Shown: piece by piece, positions 8,439 to 19,200 of the stretch
Layout of the letters: every line of letters starts with the position of its first letter
How positions within the stretch are numbered: position 1 is the first letter of the stretch
DNA from: an uncultured Clostridia bacterium
GTDB lineage: Bacteria; Bacillota; Clostridia; TANB77; CAG-508
Length of the DNA stretch: 39,764 nucleotides
NCBI GenBank assembly: GCA_944386155.1
Contig: CALWZY010000003.1
Coordinates: 1-39,764 of the forward strand
Direction of reading: 5' to 3'
The notes under the pieces: model-generated
The model's database searches: none
What the model was told of the DNA's origin: nothing
Seen by the model: only the letters and a program-made list of their open reading frames with translations
Translations under genes and position numbers: made by a program

Positions 8439-10034
8439 CTATTCTGTGATAGTCATTATCATTCCTGCATCATCTACGTAATTATCATTATCTCTAATAG
8501 AAATTCCATCTTCATATACAGTCATTGATTCAGCATTAAATAATTTTTGTCCCTTTTCATCACAAACGTATTTATCATCTCCAGTATCATTACTGTATGA
8601 AATAAAGAATCTTCCTTCACCTAAATAAGTACATTCTTTAGCACCTCTTATTGGCTCAAATTGTTGATTTCCTTCTTTATCACATATTGTAACAAATCTT
8701 GTTCCACTATCATTTACTGTAATAACTCCATAATATCCTTCATCAGAAATAGCAGTTATTGATTCAGCATTTTTTTCTTTAACAGAAATTTGTTTTTTAC
8801 CATTTATATCATAATAACCAAAGCTTATATCATAATCTCTATTCTTTTCATTATATTTTTCAGTCTTTACTGCTAATAAATCATCATTAAATTCTCCATA
8901 AACAGCATCAACATTTTTAACAATAGTTGTTGATTTTCCTGTTTCTTCATTAATTTTAACTAATTGGTTATCATAATCTAATAATACTAAATTATCATCT
9001 TCTACTGATATTATTTTTTCAATTAATCCTTTGACTGTAACATTTTTTGCTACATCTACTAAATAAACATCATCATATTTGTCTGTAATTATATTTTCTG
9101 CAACACCTTTAGTAAATTCTTTTAATTTTTCATTATCTGCAGATAATTTTAATATCCAATTACCTTCAAAATCTATAATTCCATATTGAGTCTCTGCTTT
9201 ATCATAATCATCAATCTCTTTTTTTACAAGAGCACAATCAGCAAGAGCATCTTCAGAAAGTATTTCATCAAAAGCTCCATTATTTTCATCTGTAGTAATT
9301 ATTCTTCCTGTTTTATCTATAATTGCTTTTTTATAATTATCTTTTATAATTAACGCATATCCTTCATCAGAAAATTCTGTAACATTTGTATACTCTTCAG
9401 GTAATTTAAATACTACTTTTCCTTCAGTATTTATACATATCCATTGATTGTTTAATTTGCTCCAAGCTAAATCACTTCTAAATTCTCTTTTCTCTGTTGT
9501 AACAATAGCTTGTGGAGCTTGTTCAGTAACTGTATTTTCTGCTGAAGTATTTTCTGTTAAATTCTCTGCAAGTTCGTCTAGAGCTTCTTCAACATCTTCT
9601 TCTAATTTTTCACTCTTTTCTTTATTTTCAAAATATTCTTCAATTTCTTCTCTAAATATTAAATAAAATCCACCAGCTAATACAGCTAATATTAGAATGA
9701 TAATTATAAATATTTTGAATTTTGATTTTTTCTTTTTAGGTTTTTCTGTTTTAGGCTCTACTTTAGGTTCTGCTTTAGCTTCTACTTTTTTTTCTTCTAC
9801 TACTTTTTCTTGTTTTTCTGGTTCTTCTTTCTTTACTACTTCTTCAGCATCTTTTACTTCTTCTTGTTCTTTTACATCTTCTTTTTCAGAAGCATTTTCT
9901 ACATTTGTAGATTCTTCCATTGGCTCTTCTTTTACTTCTTCAGTTTTTTCTACTTGTTCAGATAATTTAGAGCCACAATTTGTACAAAATAAACTATTTT
10001 CAGGAACTTCTTCTCCACATTTTTTACACTTCAT
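8439..10034 (-). CDS. Zinc-ribbon membrane protein with WG-type repeats
   Basis: This 531-residue protein begins with a treble-clef zinc ribbon (C3, C6, C17, C20). A Glu/Lys/Val-rich, highly charged linker follows (about 25-103), then one membrane helix (about 106-127) and a large outer domain. The outer domain repeats an approximate unit of the WG type, a beta-hairpin with W/YG and a short strand such as YGIIDFEGNW or KKAIIDKTGRI. Repeat-by-repeat divergence is strong. Proteins with this architecture are common in Clostridia; the zinc ribbon would lie inside and the repeats outside. A function is not established. AAAGGAG stands eight bases before the ATG. The gene follows pyrG by about 100 bases and ends in its own terminator. 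Confidence 0.75.
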   Translation of the reverse strand: MKCKKCGEEVPENSLFCTNCGSKLSEQVEKTEEVKEEPMEESTNVENASEKEDVKEQEEVKDAEEVVKKEEPEKQEKVVEEKKVEAKAEPKVEPKTEKPKKKKSKFKIFIIIILILAVLAGGFYLIFREEIEEYFENKEKSEKLEEDVEEALDELAENLTENTSAENTVTEQAPQAIVTTEKREFRSDLAWSKLNNQWICINTEGKVVFKLPEEYTNVTEFSDEGYALIIKDNYKKAIIDKTGRIITTDENNGAFDEILSEDALADCALVKKEIDDYDKAETQYGIIDFEGNWILKLSADNEKLKEFTKGVAENIITDKYDDVYLVDVAKNVTVKGLIEKIISVEDDNLVLLDYDNQLVKINEETGKSTTIVKNVDAVYGEFNDDLLAVKTEKYNEKNRDYDISFGYYDINGKKQISVKEKNAESITAISDEGYYGVITVNDSGTRFVTICDKEGNQQFEPIRGAKECTYLGEGRFFISYSNDTGDDKYVCDEKGQKLFNAESMTVYEDGISIRDNDNYVDDAGMIMTITE

Positions 10035-10136
10035 ATCTCATATCTCCTTTACAAGATTTATAAATAATTTTTAATAATTATATAATAAAACTATATTAAA
10101 TTCTACTACTAAATTACTAAAATTTATTTTAAATAA

Positions 10137-11750
10137 TTATTTTTTCTTATTTCTATTATATTCTTTGCTAGCCTTAACTAATGCAACAAATAAAGGAGCT
10201 GGTCTATCTGGCCTTGATTTAAATTCTGGGTGAAATTGTCCTGCTATAAAAAATGGATGTTTTTCATATTCAACAATTTCTACTAATTCTCCATCAGGAG
10301 AAGTTCCAGAACAAATTAATCCCTCTTTTTCAAATGCTTCTTTATAATCATTATTAAATTCAAATCTATGTCTATGTCTTTCTTCTATATTTTCTGTCTT
10401 ATATATTTTATATGCTAATGAGTTTTTCTTAATTTTACATGGATATTTTCCAAGTCTCATTGTACCACCTTTTTTAGTAATTCCTTTTTGGTTTTCCATT
10501 ATATGAATAACAGGATTTTTAGTATTTTTATCAAACTCAGCAGATGATGCATCTTTTAAATTTAAGATATTTCTTGCAAACTCAATTACAGCAAGTTGCA
10601 TTCCTAAACATATTCCTAAAAAAGGTATATTATTTTCTCTTGCATATTTTATTGCTTCTATTTTTCCTTCTATACCTCTATTTCCAAATCCACCAGGAAC
10701 TAAAATTCCATCATACTTTCCAAGGATTTCTTTTACATTATCTTTATTTATTTTTCCGGAATCAACAAATCCGACTTTTACATTTACATTATTTGCGAAT
10801 CCACCATGTTTTAAACTTTCTGCAACAGATAAATAAGAATCTTCAAGTTTCATATATTTTCCAACTATAGCAATATTTATCTCATCTTTTATTTTTCTAA
10901 TTTTATTTATCATTGACTCCCACTTACTATTGTCAGGTTTTGTATTTTTTAATTTAAGTGTTCTACATATCGCGTCTCCTAAACCTTCTTTTTCTAGTAA
11001 AAGTGGTACTGCATATAAATTATCTGCAGTTAAATTTTGAATAACATTTTCTTTTTTTACATTGCAAAATAATGCTAATTTTTCTTTTATTTCTTCTGGT
11101 ATTTTTTCATCTGATCTACAAACTAAAATATCAGGTTTAATTCCCATTGATTGTAAATCTTTTACTGAATGTTGTGTTGGTTTTGATTTAATTTCTTTAG
11201 ATCCAGAAATATATGGAAGTAATGTCACATGAACATAAGCAACATCTCCATCTTCTTTTTCTAATCCTACTTGTCTTATTGCTTCTACTAAAGCTAATCC
11301 TTCAATATCTCCTATAGTTCCACCTAACTCTACTATTGAAATATCTATATCAGTTCCCTCTATTGAATAAATATTTTCTTTAATCTCATTTGTTATATGA
11401 GGTATTACTTGAATTGTTTTTCCTAAATATTTTCCTTCTCTTTCTTTATTTATAACACTTTGATAAATTTGCCCTGAACTAATTGAAGATTTTTTTGTTA
11501 AACTTTCATCAATAAATCTCTCATAATGTCCAAGATCTAAGTCTGTTTCTGCACCATCATCTGTAACAAAAACTTCTCCATGTTCATATGGGCTCATTGT
11601 CCCTGGGTCTATATTTATATAAGGATCAAATTTTTGTATTGTTACTTTGTACCCCCTATTTTTTAATAGTCTTCCAAGTGATGCTGCAGTAATACCTTTT
11701 CCAAGTCCAGATACTACTCCTCCTGTTACAAATACGTATTTTTTGTTCAT
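10137..11750 (-). CDS. pyrG: CTP synthase
   Basis: PyrG makes CTP from UTP, ATP and glutamine. The N-terminal synthetase domain opens with the P-loop-like [12 protein letters not shown]. The C-terminal class I glutaminase has its nucleophile in GICLGMQ and the catalytic His-Glu pair in FHPEFKSRP. The frame extends ten residues upstream, but the start at 11750 ([11 protein letters not shown], 537 residues) is preferred. It has AGAGGT eight bases upstream and matches the family N-terminus. A terminator-like hairpin with a long T-tract lies in the leader, which suggests attenuation as known for pyrG in other Firmicutes. Confidence 0.97.
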   Translation of the reverse strand: MNKKYVFVTGGVVSGLGKGITAASLGRLLKNRGYKVTIQKFDPYINIDPGTMSPYEHGEVFVTDDGAETDLDLGHYERFIDESLTKKSSISSGQIYQSVINKEREGKYLGKTIQVIPHITNEIKENIYSIEGTDIDISIVELGGTIGDIEGLALVEAIRQVGLEKEDGDVAYVHVTLLPYISGSKEIKSKPTQHSVKDLQSMGIKPDILVCRSDEKIPEEIKEKLALFCNVKKENVIQNLTADNLYAVPLLLEKEGLGDAICRTLKLKNTKPDNSKWESMINKIRKIKDEINIAIVGKYMKLEDSYLSVAESLKHGGFANNVNVKVGFVDSGKINKDNVKEILGKYDGILVPGGFGNRGIEGKIEAIKYARENNIPFLGICLGMQLAVIEFARNILNLKDASSAEFDKNTKNPVIHIMENQKGITKKGGTMRLGKYPCKIKKNSLAYKIYKTENIEERHRHRFEFNNDYKEAFEKEGLICSGTSPDGELVEIVEYEKHPFFIAGQFHPEFKSRPDRPAPLFVALVKASKEYNRNKKK

Positions 11751-11772
11751 ATTGTAATACCTCTCTTTCTCC

Positions 11773-11821
11773 AAAAACAAAAAAACAGACTAAAAAAATT
11801 GGTTTTTTTTTTAATCTGTTT
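11773..11821 (-). promoter_or_regulatory. Possible attenuator in the pyrG leader
   Basis: In the leader RNA, AAACAGA pairs with UCUGUUU, extended by a run of ten A pairing with seven U. UUUUUUUGUUUUU follows directly, just before the ribosome site. Bacillus pyrG uses a leader terminator controlled by slippage at a GGGC start. I see no such GGG at the predicted start here, so the mechanism may differ. Confidence 0.55.
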
Positions 11822-11843
11822 CGCACAAAATTAATATGAATTT

Positions 11844-11872
11844 ATATTAACACTTAATTATAATTTATTCAA
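11844..11872 (-). promoter_or_regulatory. Sigma-A promoter of pyrG
   Basis: On the minus strand the -35 is TTGAAT (11872-11867) and the -10 is TAATAT (11849-11844), 17 bases apart, giving a leader of roughly 90 bases that contains the attenuator-like hairpin. Confidence 0.65.
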
Positions 11873-11917
11873 TAGTTTTATTAATTTATTTTGTAATTAA
11901 TTTATATTTAATCTAAT

Positions 11918-12544
11918 TTAATTTACTTCTAACATTGTGTTTCTATCTATTGTAAGAATCTCATTACCGTTTTTTCCAATTGAAAAAGAAATTGTAAAAG
12001 TTCCTCTGTTTTGTTCAGACTCTATTTCAGCCATATAACTTCTAATTACTTCTGCGTATTTTTCTGTTTCTTCTTTATCAGTTATCTTAGAAAACTCTAT
12101 TGCTATTATATCTCCATCTGAAGCTGTATCTGCTATATATTGTTTATAATCAGAAATTACTAATAACATTAATTGTCTTGTTATATCGTAACTAATACCT
12201 GTTCCAGAATAATTTTTTAATGCAGTTAAATCAACAGCTCTATTTTCATTTAAGACATATTCTCCACTTTCATTTGAAGTGCCATTATTTACAGTATTTG
12301 CATCATTAATATCATTTGTCAAAGTATTCTCTTCTGCTTCTCCATTTACATCATTTCCTGTAGTAACTTGACCATTTGAATTAGAAGATTGACTCTCTTC
12401 TTCAGAAGTTCCTTTTAATGAATCTATTACTTCTCCAAAAGAGTAACCTTGTACTACAATCTTAAATCCTAAAAATCCTATTATCGCTAATAGTATAATG
12501 ATTATTATTGCTAAAATTATAGTAATAATTTTGTCTTTTATCAT
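11918..12544 (-). CDS. Unknown membrane-anchored protein
   Basis: I do not recognise this 208-residue protein. A single N-terminal helix (about residues 6-28) would anchor it. A Ser/Asn/Thr/Gly-rich linker follows (about 48-100), then a compact C-terminal domain of about 100 residues containing the stretches DITRQLMLLVISDYKQYI and TFTISFSIGKNG. No cysteines and no enzyme motif are seen. The ribosome site is strong (AAGGAGG). It lies between rlmB and pyrG on the same strand, about 90 bases past rlmB. Confidence 0.7.
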   Translation of the reverse strand: MIKDKIITIILAIIIIILLAIIGFLGFKIVVQGYSFGEVIDSLKGTSEEESQSSNSNGQVTTGNDVNGEAEENTLTNDINDANTVNNGTSNESGEYVLNENRAVDLTALKNYSGTGISYDITRQLMLLVISDYKQYIADTASDGDIIAIEFSKITDKEETEKYAEVIRSYMAEIESEQNRGTFTISFSIGKNGNEILTIDRNTMLEVN

Positions 12545-12633
12545 AATTAATTCCTCCTTAAATAAATTATTAAATTTATTTTAATTTTATTTTTTAATTA
12601 TTTTCCTATTTATTTTTACTACTTAAACGATAT

Positions 12634-13530
12634 TTATCTTCTTTGTTTTACAGCTTCATAGATTATTATTCCAGCAGATACTGAAGCATTAAGCGAAGTT
12701 ATCTTTCCTTTCATTGGGATTTTAACAAGCATATCGCAATTTTCTTTTACAAGTCTACTAATTCCAAAACCTTCACTTCCTATTACTATTGCTATATTAC
12801 CTTTTAAATCTTGATTATAGTAATATGTATTAGTATTCATGTCTGTTCCAATAATCCATAAGCCATTTTCTTTTAATTTTCTTATAGCTTCATTAATATT
12901 GTTAACTCTTGCAATTTTCATATGCTCTACTGCTCCTGCTGAAACTTTGCTTACAGTACTATTTACTGTAACAGATCTTCTTTTAGGAATTATTATTCCA
13001 TGTACTCCAGCAGTCTCTGCTGTTCTTATTATAGAACCTAAATTATGAGGATCTTCTATTCCATCTAATATTAATATAAATGCGTCCTCATTTCTTTGCT
13101 CTGCTAAATCTAAAATATCTTCAATTTCACAATAATTAAATGGTGGAACTATTGCAATTACTCCTTGATGATTATTAGTTTTAGACATAAAATCTAATTT
13201 TGATTTTTCCACCTCTGTAACTACAACTTTATTTTCTTTAGCAATAGCGATTATTTTATTAATTGATCCGTGTTTTTCCCCAGCTTGTACAAATATTTTG
13301 TTTATATCTCTATCAGAATTTAGTAATTCTAAAACAGCATTTCTTCCTTCAACAATATCATCATATGAATTCTCTTCATTTTCATAATTATTTCTTTTTT
13401 CTTGAAGGCTATTGAACTCTTTTTTACTATTTTTATTATTTCTACTATTTCTATTGTTTTTATTTATTTTATTTTCTTTATTATTATATTGTTTTTTGTT
13501 CTTTTTGTCACTACTAAAATTATTTTTCAT
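12634..13530 (-). CDS. rlmB: 23S rRNA 2'-O-methyltransferase RlmB (SpoU/TrmH family)
   Basis: RlmB methylates the ribose of a guanosine in the peptidyl-transferase region of 23S rRNA, using S-adenosylmethionine. The protein has an extra N-terminal tail of about 50 residues, almost all Lys, Asn, Ser and Glu. Then comes the substrate-binding domain (VEGRNAVLELLNSD at about 61-74) and the SPOUT knot with its three motifs: NLGSIIRTAETAG, IVIGSEGFGISRL and IPMKGKITSLNASVSAGI. AGAGGT stands four bases before the ATG. It follows lepA by 20 bases, so the two are probably cotranscribed. The family also includes TrmH-like tRNA enzymes, so target site is inferred. Confidence 0.9.
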   Translation of the reverse strand: MKNNFSSDKKNKKQYNNKENKINKNNRNSRNNKNSKKEFNSLQEKRNNYENEENSYDDIVEGRNAVLELLNSDRDINKIFVQAGEKHGSINKIIAIAKENKVVVTEVEKSKLDFMSKTNNHQGVIAIVPPFNYCEIEDILDLAEQRNEDAFILILDGIEDPHNLGSIIRTAETAGVHGIIIPKRRSVTVNSTVSKVSAGAVEHMKIARVNNINEAIRKLKENGLWIIGTDMNTNTYYYNQDLKGNIAIVIGSEGFGISRLVKENCDMLVKIPMKGKITSLNASVSAGIIIYEAVKQRR

Positions 13531-13550
13531 ACATACCTCTTTATATTAAA

Positions 13551-15365
13551 TTATTGTTCATCATCATCTAATTTTAAAACTGATAAGAAAGCTTCTTGTG
13601 GTATTTCTACATTTCCTATTTGTCTCATTTTCTTCTTACCTTTTTTCTGTTTTTCTAGTAACTTTTTCTTTCTTGTAATATCTCCACCATAACATTTAGC
13701 AAGTACGTCTTTTCTCATTGCAGATAAAGTTTCTCTTGCAATTATTTTTCCACTTACAACTGCTTGAATTGGTATTTCAAATAGTTGTCTTGGAATAACT
13801 GTTTTTAACTTTTCTGCCATTTTTCTACCTCTAGTGTATGCTGAATCTTTGTGTACAATAAATGAAAGAGCATCTACTGATTCATTATTTATATAAATAT
13901 CAAGTTTTACTAGTTCAGCCCTTCTGTATTCTTTAAATTCGTAGTCTACTGAAGCATAGCCTTTTGTCTTAGATTTCAATGTATCAAAAAAGTCATATAT
14001 TATTTCATTTAATGGAAGTTCATATTCAAGAGTTACTCTGCTTGAATCTAAATACTTCATATCAATATATTTTCCTCTTCTTTTTTGGCAGATATCCATT
14101 ACATTTCCAACAAAGTCTTTTGGAAGCATTATCTCTGCTTTAACTATTGGCTCTTCAATGTAACTTATCTCTTGTGTAGGTGGAAGATCTGTTGGATTAT
14201 ATAATTCTATTACTTCTCCATTAGTCTTATGGACTTTATAAATAACTGATGGAGCTGTTGTAATTAAACCTAAATCAAATTCTCTTTCAAGTCTTTCTAT
14301 TACAATTTCTAAATGTAATAATCCTAAAAAGCCACATCTAAAGCCGAATCCAAGTGCTACAGAAGTTTCTGGTTCATATTCTAATGCAGCATCATTTAAT
14401 TTTAATTTTTCTAAAGCTGTTTTTAAATTTTCATATTCACTTCCATCTAGTGGGTACATCCCACAGTAAACCATTGAATTTGCTTTTTTATATCCTGGAA
14501 GTGGTTTATCTGCTTTATCATATTTATGTGTTATTGTATCACCAACATGAAGATCTGATACTGTTTTTACACTAGCTGCAATATAACCTACTTCTCCGGC
14601 TTTTAACTCTTTAGCAGGAATATATTCACCTGCTCCAAAATATCCAACTTCTGTAACAGTAAAAGATTTATTAGTAGCCATAAATAATATTTCGTCTCCT
14701 TCTTTTACTGTACCTTCTTTTACTCTTACATAACTTATTGCACCTTTGTAATTATCATAAAAAGAATCAAATATTAAACATTGAAGTTTGCCATTTTCAT
14801 CACCTACTGGTGGCTTTATATCTGTAACTATTTTTTCTAATACTTCTTCAACATTTAATCCAGATTTTGCAGAAATACATGGAGCATCATCAGCTGGAAT
14901 TCCTATTATATCTTCTATCTCTTTTTTTACTTCATCAGGTCTTGCATTTGGAAGATCTATCTTATTTATAACTGGTAGTATTTCTAAATTATTATCTAAA
15001 GCTAAATAGACATTTGCAAGTGTTTGAGCTTCAACACCTTGGCTACTATCTACTACTAAAATTGCTCCTTCACATGCTGCTAGACTTCTAGATACTTCAT
15101 AATTAAAATCTACATGTCCTGGAGTATCTATTAAATTTAAAATATATGTTTTACCATCTTTAGCTTTATACTCCATTCTAACTGCTTGAGATTTAATAGT
15201 AATTCCTCTTTCTTTTTCTATATCCATATTATCTAGAACTTGACTTTCCATTTCTCTTTTGGATAATACTCCTGTCATCTCTATCAATCTATCTGCTAAT
15301 GTTGATTTTCCATGATCAATATGTGCGATTATACTAAAATTTCTAATTAACTCTTGTTTGTGCAC
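13551..15365 (-). CDS. lepA: Elongation factor 4 (LepA) GTPase
   Basis: LepA is a ribosome-bound GTPase related to EF-G that acts in translation and subunit biogenesis. All parts are present in 604 residues: the G domain ([25 protein letters not shown]), domain II, and the EF-G-like domains III and V. The LepA-specific C-terminal domain ends with the basic stretch [20 protein letters not shown]. The start is GTG with AAAGGA seven bases upstream. rlmB follows after 20 bases. Confidence 0.98.
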   Translation of the reverse strand: MHKQELIRNFSIIAHIDHGKSTLADRLIEMTGVLSKREMESQVLDNMDIEKERGITIKSQAVRMEYKAKDGKTYILNLIDTPGHVDFNYEVSRSLAACEGAILVVDSSQGVEAQTLANVYLALDNNLEILPVINKIDLPNARPDEVKKEIEDIIGIPADDAPCISAKSGLNVEEVLEKIVTDIKPPVGDENGKLQCLIFDSFYDNYKGAISYVRVKEGTVKEGDEILFMATNKSFTVTEVGYFGAGEYIPAKELKAGEVGYIAASVKTVSDLHVGDTITHKYDKADKPLPGYKKANSMVYCGMYPLDGSEYENLKTALEKLKLNDAALEYEPETSVALGFGFRCGFLGLLHLEIVIERLEREFDLGLITTAPSVIYKVHKTNGEVIELYNPTDLPPTQEISYIEEPIVKAEIMLPKDFVGNVMDICQKRRGKYIDMKYLDSSRVTLEYELPLNEIIYDFFDTLKSKTKGYASVDYEFKEYRRAELVKLDIYINNESVDALSFIVHKDSAYTRGRKMAEKLKTVIPRQLFEIPIQAVVSGKIIARETLSAMRKDVLAKCYGGDITRKKKLLEKQKKGKKKMRQIGNVEIPQEAFLSVLKLDDDEQ

Positions 15366-15484
15366 GGTTTATTCCTTTCTTTATATTAAACTTTTGCAAT
15401 ATATATTTTAACACAGTATCCTTGAAAATTACAATATATAGGCAATAAATATACATAAGAAAAATTTTTTGCATTATCTAATAA

Positions 15485-15527
15485 AAAAATATTCTAATTA
15501 TAATTAATTTATAATTAGAATATTTTT
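15485..15527. terminator. Bidirectional terminator between lepA and the upstream membrane-protein gene
   Basis: A perfect 19-base-pair stem (15485-15503 with 15509-15527) with A-runs and T-runs at its base serves as a terminator on the minus strand for the gene at 15576-16148. Confidence 0.75.
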
Positions 15528-15575
15528 ATTTAATCTTATCTTACTTTTCTACTTGGTTTTATTATCTAATGAATT

Positions 15576-16148
15576 TTATATTATAAACCAAATTGCACCA
15601 CTTGGAATTGCATATAATACTATTCCTGCTGAAACAACCCATGCCCAATCTGGAATATTATATTCACCTACATCTATAGTTTTAAATCCTTTGTTTTCGT
15701 TTATAAATTCTTTAACTTTATCTATAGCATCATCTATAAAAGTTCTTTCAATAGGAGCTTCATCAGTAAAATCTACTTTATAGTTATCTATTCCATCTGC
15801 AGTAAATTTTGTTGTAAATTCTCTTGATTCTCCTGGAGCTATGTCATTTACTGTCATATATCTTGTTTGAAGTAATATATCTCCATCATAAGCTCTAACT
15901 CTTATATATTTTTTAGCAATAGTAGAAGATGAAGTATTTACTACTTTCCCTGTAAAACTACCTTGCCTTTTATTTGCTTTTACTTCTATTGTTTCGACAT
16001 TTAATCCTTCTTCTGATTTTGTAATATCTGTATTTTCTGATAAATTATTATATGAATTATTAAGGATTACATCTGCTGCAAATGTTGAGAAAAAGAAAAA
16101 CGCTATTACTATAAGAGCATATGTGCCCAACGTTTTCAATCTACTCAT
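15576..16148 (-). CDS. Unknown membrane protein with an FxLYD-like domain
   Basis: This 190-residue protein has an N-terminal signal-anchor helix (about 8-28) and a second helix at the very C-terminus (about 167-189). Between them is a beta-rich outer domain. The stretch FTGKVVNTSSSTI...YIRVRAYDGD...DIAPGESREFTTKF resembles FxLYD/DUF3426-type domains, which are Ig-like modules on extracytoplasmic proteins. Function is unknown. GGGAGG stands close to the ATG. A consensus promoter lies just upstream and a terminator just downstream, so it is a single-gene unit between addA and lepA. Confidence 0.7.
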   Translation of the reverse strand: MSRLKTLGTYALIVIAFFFFSTFAADVILNNSYNNLSENTDITKSEEGLNVETIEVKANKRQGSFTGKVVNTSSSTIAKKYIRVRAYDGDILLQTRYMTVNDIAPGESREFTTKFTADGIDNYKVDFTDEAPIERTFIDDAIDKVKEFINENKGFKTIDVGEYNIPDWAWVVSAGIVLYAIPSGAIWFII

Positions 16149-16183
16149 AAAAATTCCTCCCGATTTTTTCCAAATACTCTTTA

Positions 16184-16212
16184 ATTATAACATACTTTTA
16201 CCTTTTTTTCAA
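16184..16212 (-). promoter_or_regulatory. Sigma-A promoter of the FxLYD-like gene
   Basis: On the minus strand the -35 is TTGAAA (16212-16207) and the -10 is TATAAT (16189-16184), with 17 bases between them. Confidence 0.8.
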
Positions 16213-16273
16213 TAATACCACCTTTATATACTAGTTATTTTTTAACTATATACGTAAGTCTTATTTTTATTTT

Positions 16274-19200
16274 TTATCCTAATTCTTCTATTTTTATTTC
16301 TCTTGACTTTGAAATAGAATAGATATAAACATCTTTAATTTTTGTATGAAGTGACTCTTCAAGTGCTTCTTTATATAATTTTAATTGAATTTTGTATTTT
16401 TCAATTAATTCTTTATCATCTGTAAAATAATCAGTTTTATAATCTACTAAAACAATGTTCCCATCATTTTCCTTAAAATACAAATCAATAATACCTTGTA
16501 CCAATATATTTTCTTTTGAATCATTTTCAAATATATCAGAAGCTTTTATATATGTGTAAAAAGGCTTTTCTTTCTCTATAATTTCAGCTTTTCTAATTCT
16601 TTCTGCAAAATTAGAATTAACAAATTGATTTATTTTATCTATTTTTATTGTATCTTTTTCTTCTTCTGTAATTATTTTATCATGTACTAATTTATTTATA
16701 AAATTTTTTATTTCATCTAATGAATATTTTTTCTTTAAATCTAATTTTTGAAAACATAAATGCATCAAAGTACCTTTTTGTGCAGCTGTGATTTTAGTAT
16801 TTTGCATAAATTTAGGTTTAATCTCTGAAACTTCTTTTTCATATTTATCTATTTCTGTAGTTTCATCCTCAATTAAATTTTCTATGCTGTTTTCTAACTC
16901 TTCTTTATTTTCTAGACTTTCTTTAATAACTTGTTCTTTGTTTTTTGCATTTTTAATTTCTTTTATTTTACTAATTGATGTCTTACTTGGGATAATTGTA
17001 TCTTGAATATTTGAATATTCCCAATTTAAAAGTCTATCTACATCTTTTACATTCTTATTATCTGAAAATACTAATCTTTCTATAGACTTCTCTTCTTCTT
17101 CATCAAAACTTAAATCTTTTTCATTTATAATTTTTAAATCTATATAATCTTTAATATTTTCTTTATTATTTAAATAAACAAGTTCTATCCAATCTAAATA
17201 TGAAATATATTTTTGAATTAATAAATGATTAATTTTATTGCTATTATTTTCATTTTCATAAATATTTAATAACTCTTTTTTGTTTTCGAAATCTTTTTCA
17301 AAATCATTTTTTACACCAGTAATAATTAATTTTTCCTTTGCTCTTGTAAGTCCAACATATAATACTCTCATCTCTTCTGAAATGCTGTCTAATCTAGACT
17401 TTAATCTAATTGACTCTCTTGCTAAAGTATTATACTCTATTTTTCTTTCATAGTTTATGTATTTAGGTCCAAGTCCTATATCTTGATCTATTAGTATATT
17501 TTCATTTAAAGATCTCATATTTATTTGTTTATCACTTCTAGATAAAAATACAACTGGAAACTCTAGCCCTTTACTTTTATGAATACTCATAATTCTAACT
17601 ACATTTTCATTTTCTCCAATTAACTTTGCTGAACCCATATCACTATTTGATTTTTTTATTTTTTCTAAATATTTAATAAAATTAAATAACCCTTTAAAAC
17701 TTACTTTTTCATAATCTTTAGCTTTCTCAAATAAAAGTTTTAAGTTTGCTTGTTTTAATTCTCCATTTTTAGTAAAGCCTACATAACTATAATATCCAGT
17801 ATCTATATATATTTTCCAAATAAGTTCATTTAATTTTAAATATTTTTCCTCTTCTCTCCATTTTTTTATATTTTTTATAAAGTTGTTAATTTTTATTTTA
17901 GTAGACTCTTCAATTTTATTACTATCTAAAGCTTCTTCTAAAGAAGTATAAAAATAACAATTTCTATTTACTAATCTTATAGATGTTATTTCATCATCTG
18001 AAAAATCACATATAGGAGATCTTAGGACTGATAAAAGCGGAATATCTTGATATGGATTATCTATTATTTTTAATAGAGAAATTATTCTTTGAATCTCAAG
18101 TGACTCTAAATAATCTTCTGATGTATCACTAAACACAGGGATTCCTAAATCATATAATTCTTTTTCAAAAATATTACTTATAGAAGATGTAGCTCTTAGT
18201 AATATTACTATATCTCTATATTTTATATTTCTATATCCCTCATTTTTATCAAATATTTTATAATCACTATTTATTAATCTTTTTATTTCATATGCTACAT
18301 ACTTTGCTTCAATTTCTACTTTTTCTAACTTTCTATTTTCTGTTTTTTCATCTTCTATTATATCTTCTTTAGACTCGTTATCATCATTATCATTGTCAAT
18401 ATAAATATCATCTTCTTTTTCATTATCACTATTTTTTAAATCGATTATATGTAACTCTGCTTTTCCAGCATAATTAACTATATTTTCTGGTTCTTCAAAA
18501 TTAGCTGCATAATTAAGATATTCTTCTTCAGTATAATTAATATCTCCTAATCTTTCACTCATAATATTAGAAAAAATTAAATTTGTAATATCTAGTACTG
18601 ATTTTCTACTTCTAAAGTTTTTAAATAATTGTATTTTTGTTCCATATTCATTTGTATTTATGCTATATTTCCCATACTTATCTAAAAATAGTTCTGGTCT
18701 TGCTTGTCTAAATTTATAAATACTTTGTTTAACATCACCAACCATAAATATATTTTTACCATTAGAAATTGATGTTAATATATATTCTTGCACTAAGTTG
18801 CTATCTTGATACTCATCTATCGCAATCTCATCAAATCTATCTTTTAATTTTAGAGCCACATCACTTGGAACTCTTTTTCCATCCTCATCTTTTTTCATTA
18901 AAATGTTTAAAGCACTATGCTCAATATCTCCAAATTCCATAATGTTTTTTTCATTTTTCTTTTCTATATAAATTTTGCTAAATTTATTAATCAGCTCTCC
19001 TATTGATTTTAATGAATTATACATAGAATAAATATCTTCATAAGCTTCTCTAGACTTATAAATAAATGTCTTTCCTGTAATTTTTTTAAATTTCTCTTTA
19101 ATATGATCTCTTCTACCTTTTGCTATATCTTTTAATTCCATTACTATCTTTCTATCAGAAGGCCATGTCTTAAATTTAAAATTATTTGCAACCTCATAAG

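Noticed and set aside
11751-11780. Ten-residue N-terminal extension of PyrG
   Set aside because: The ribosome site and the family's N-terminus both place the start at 11750.
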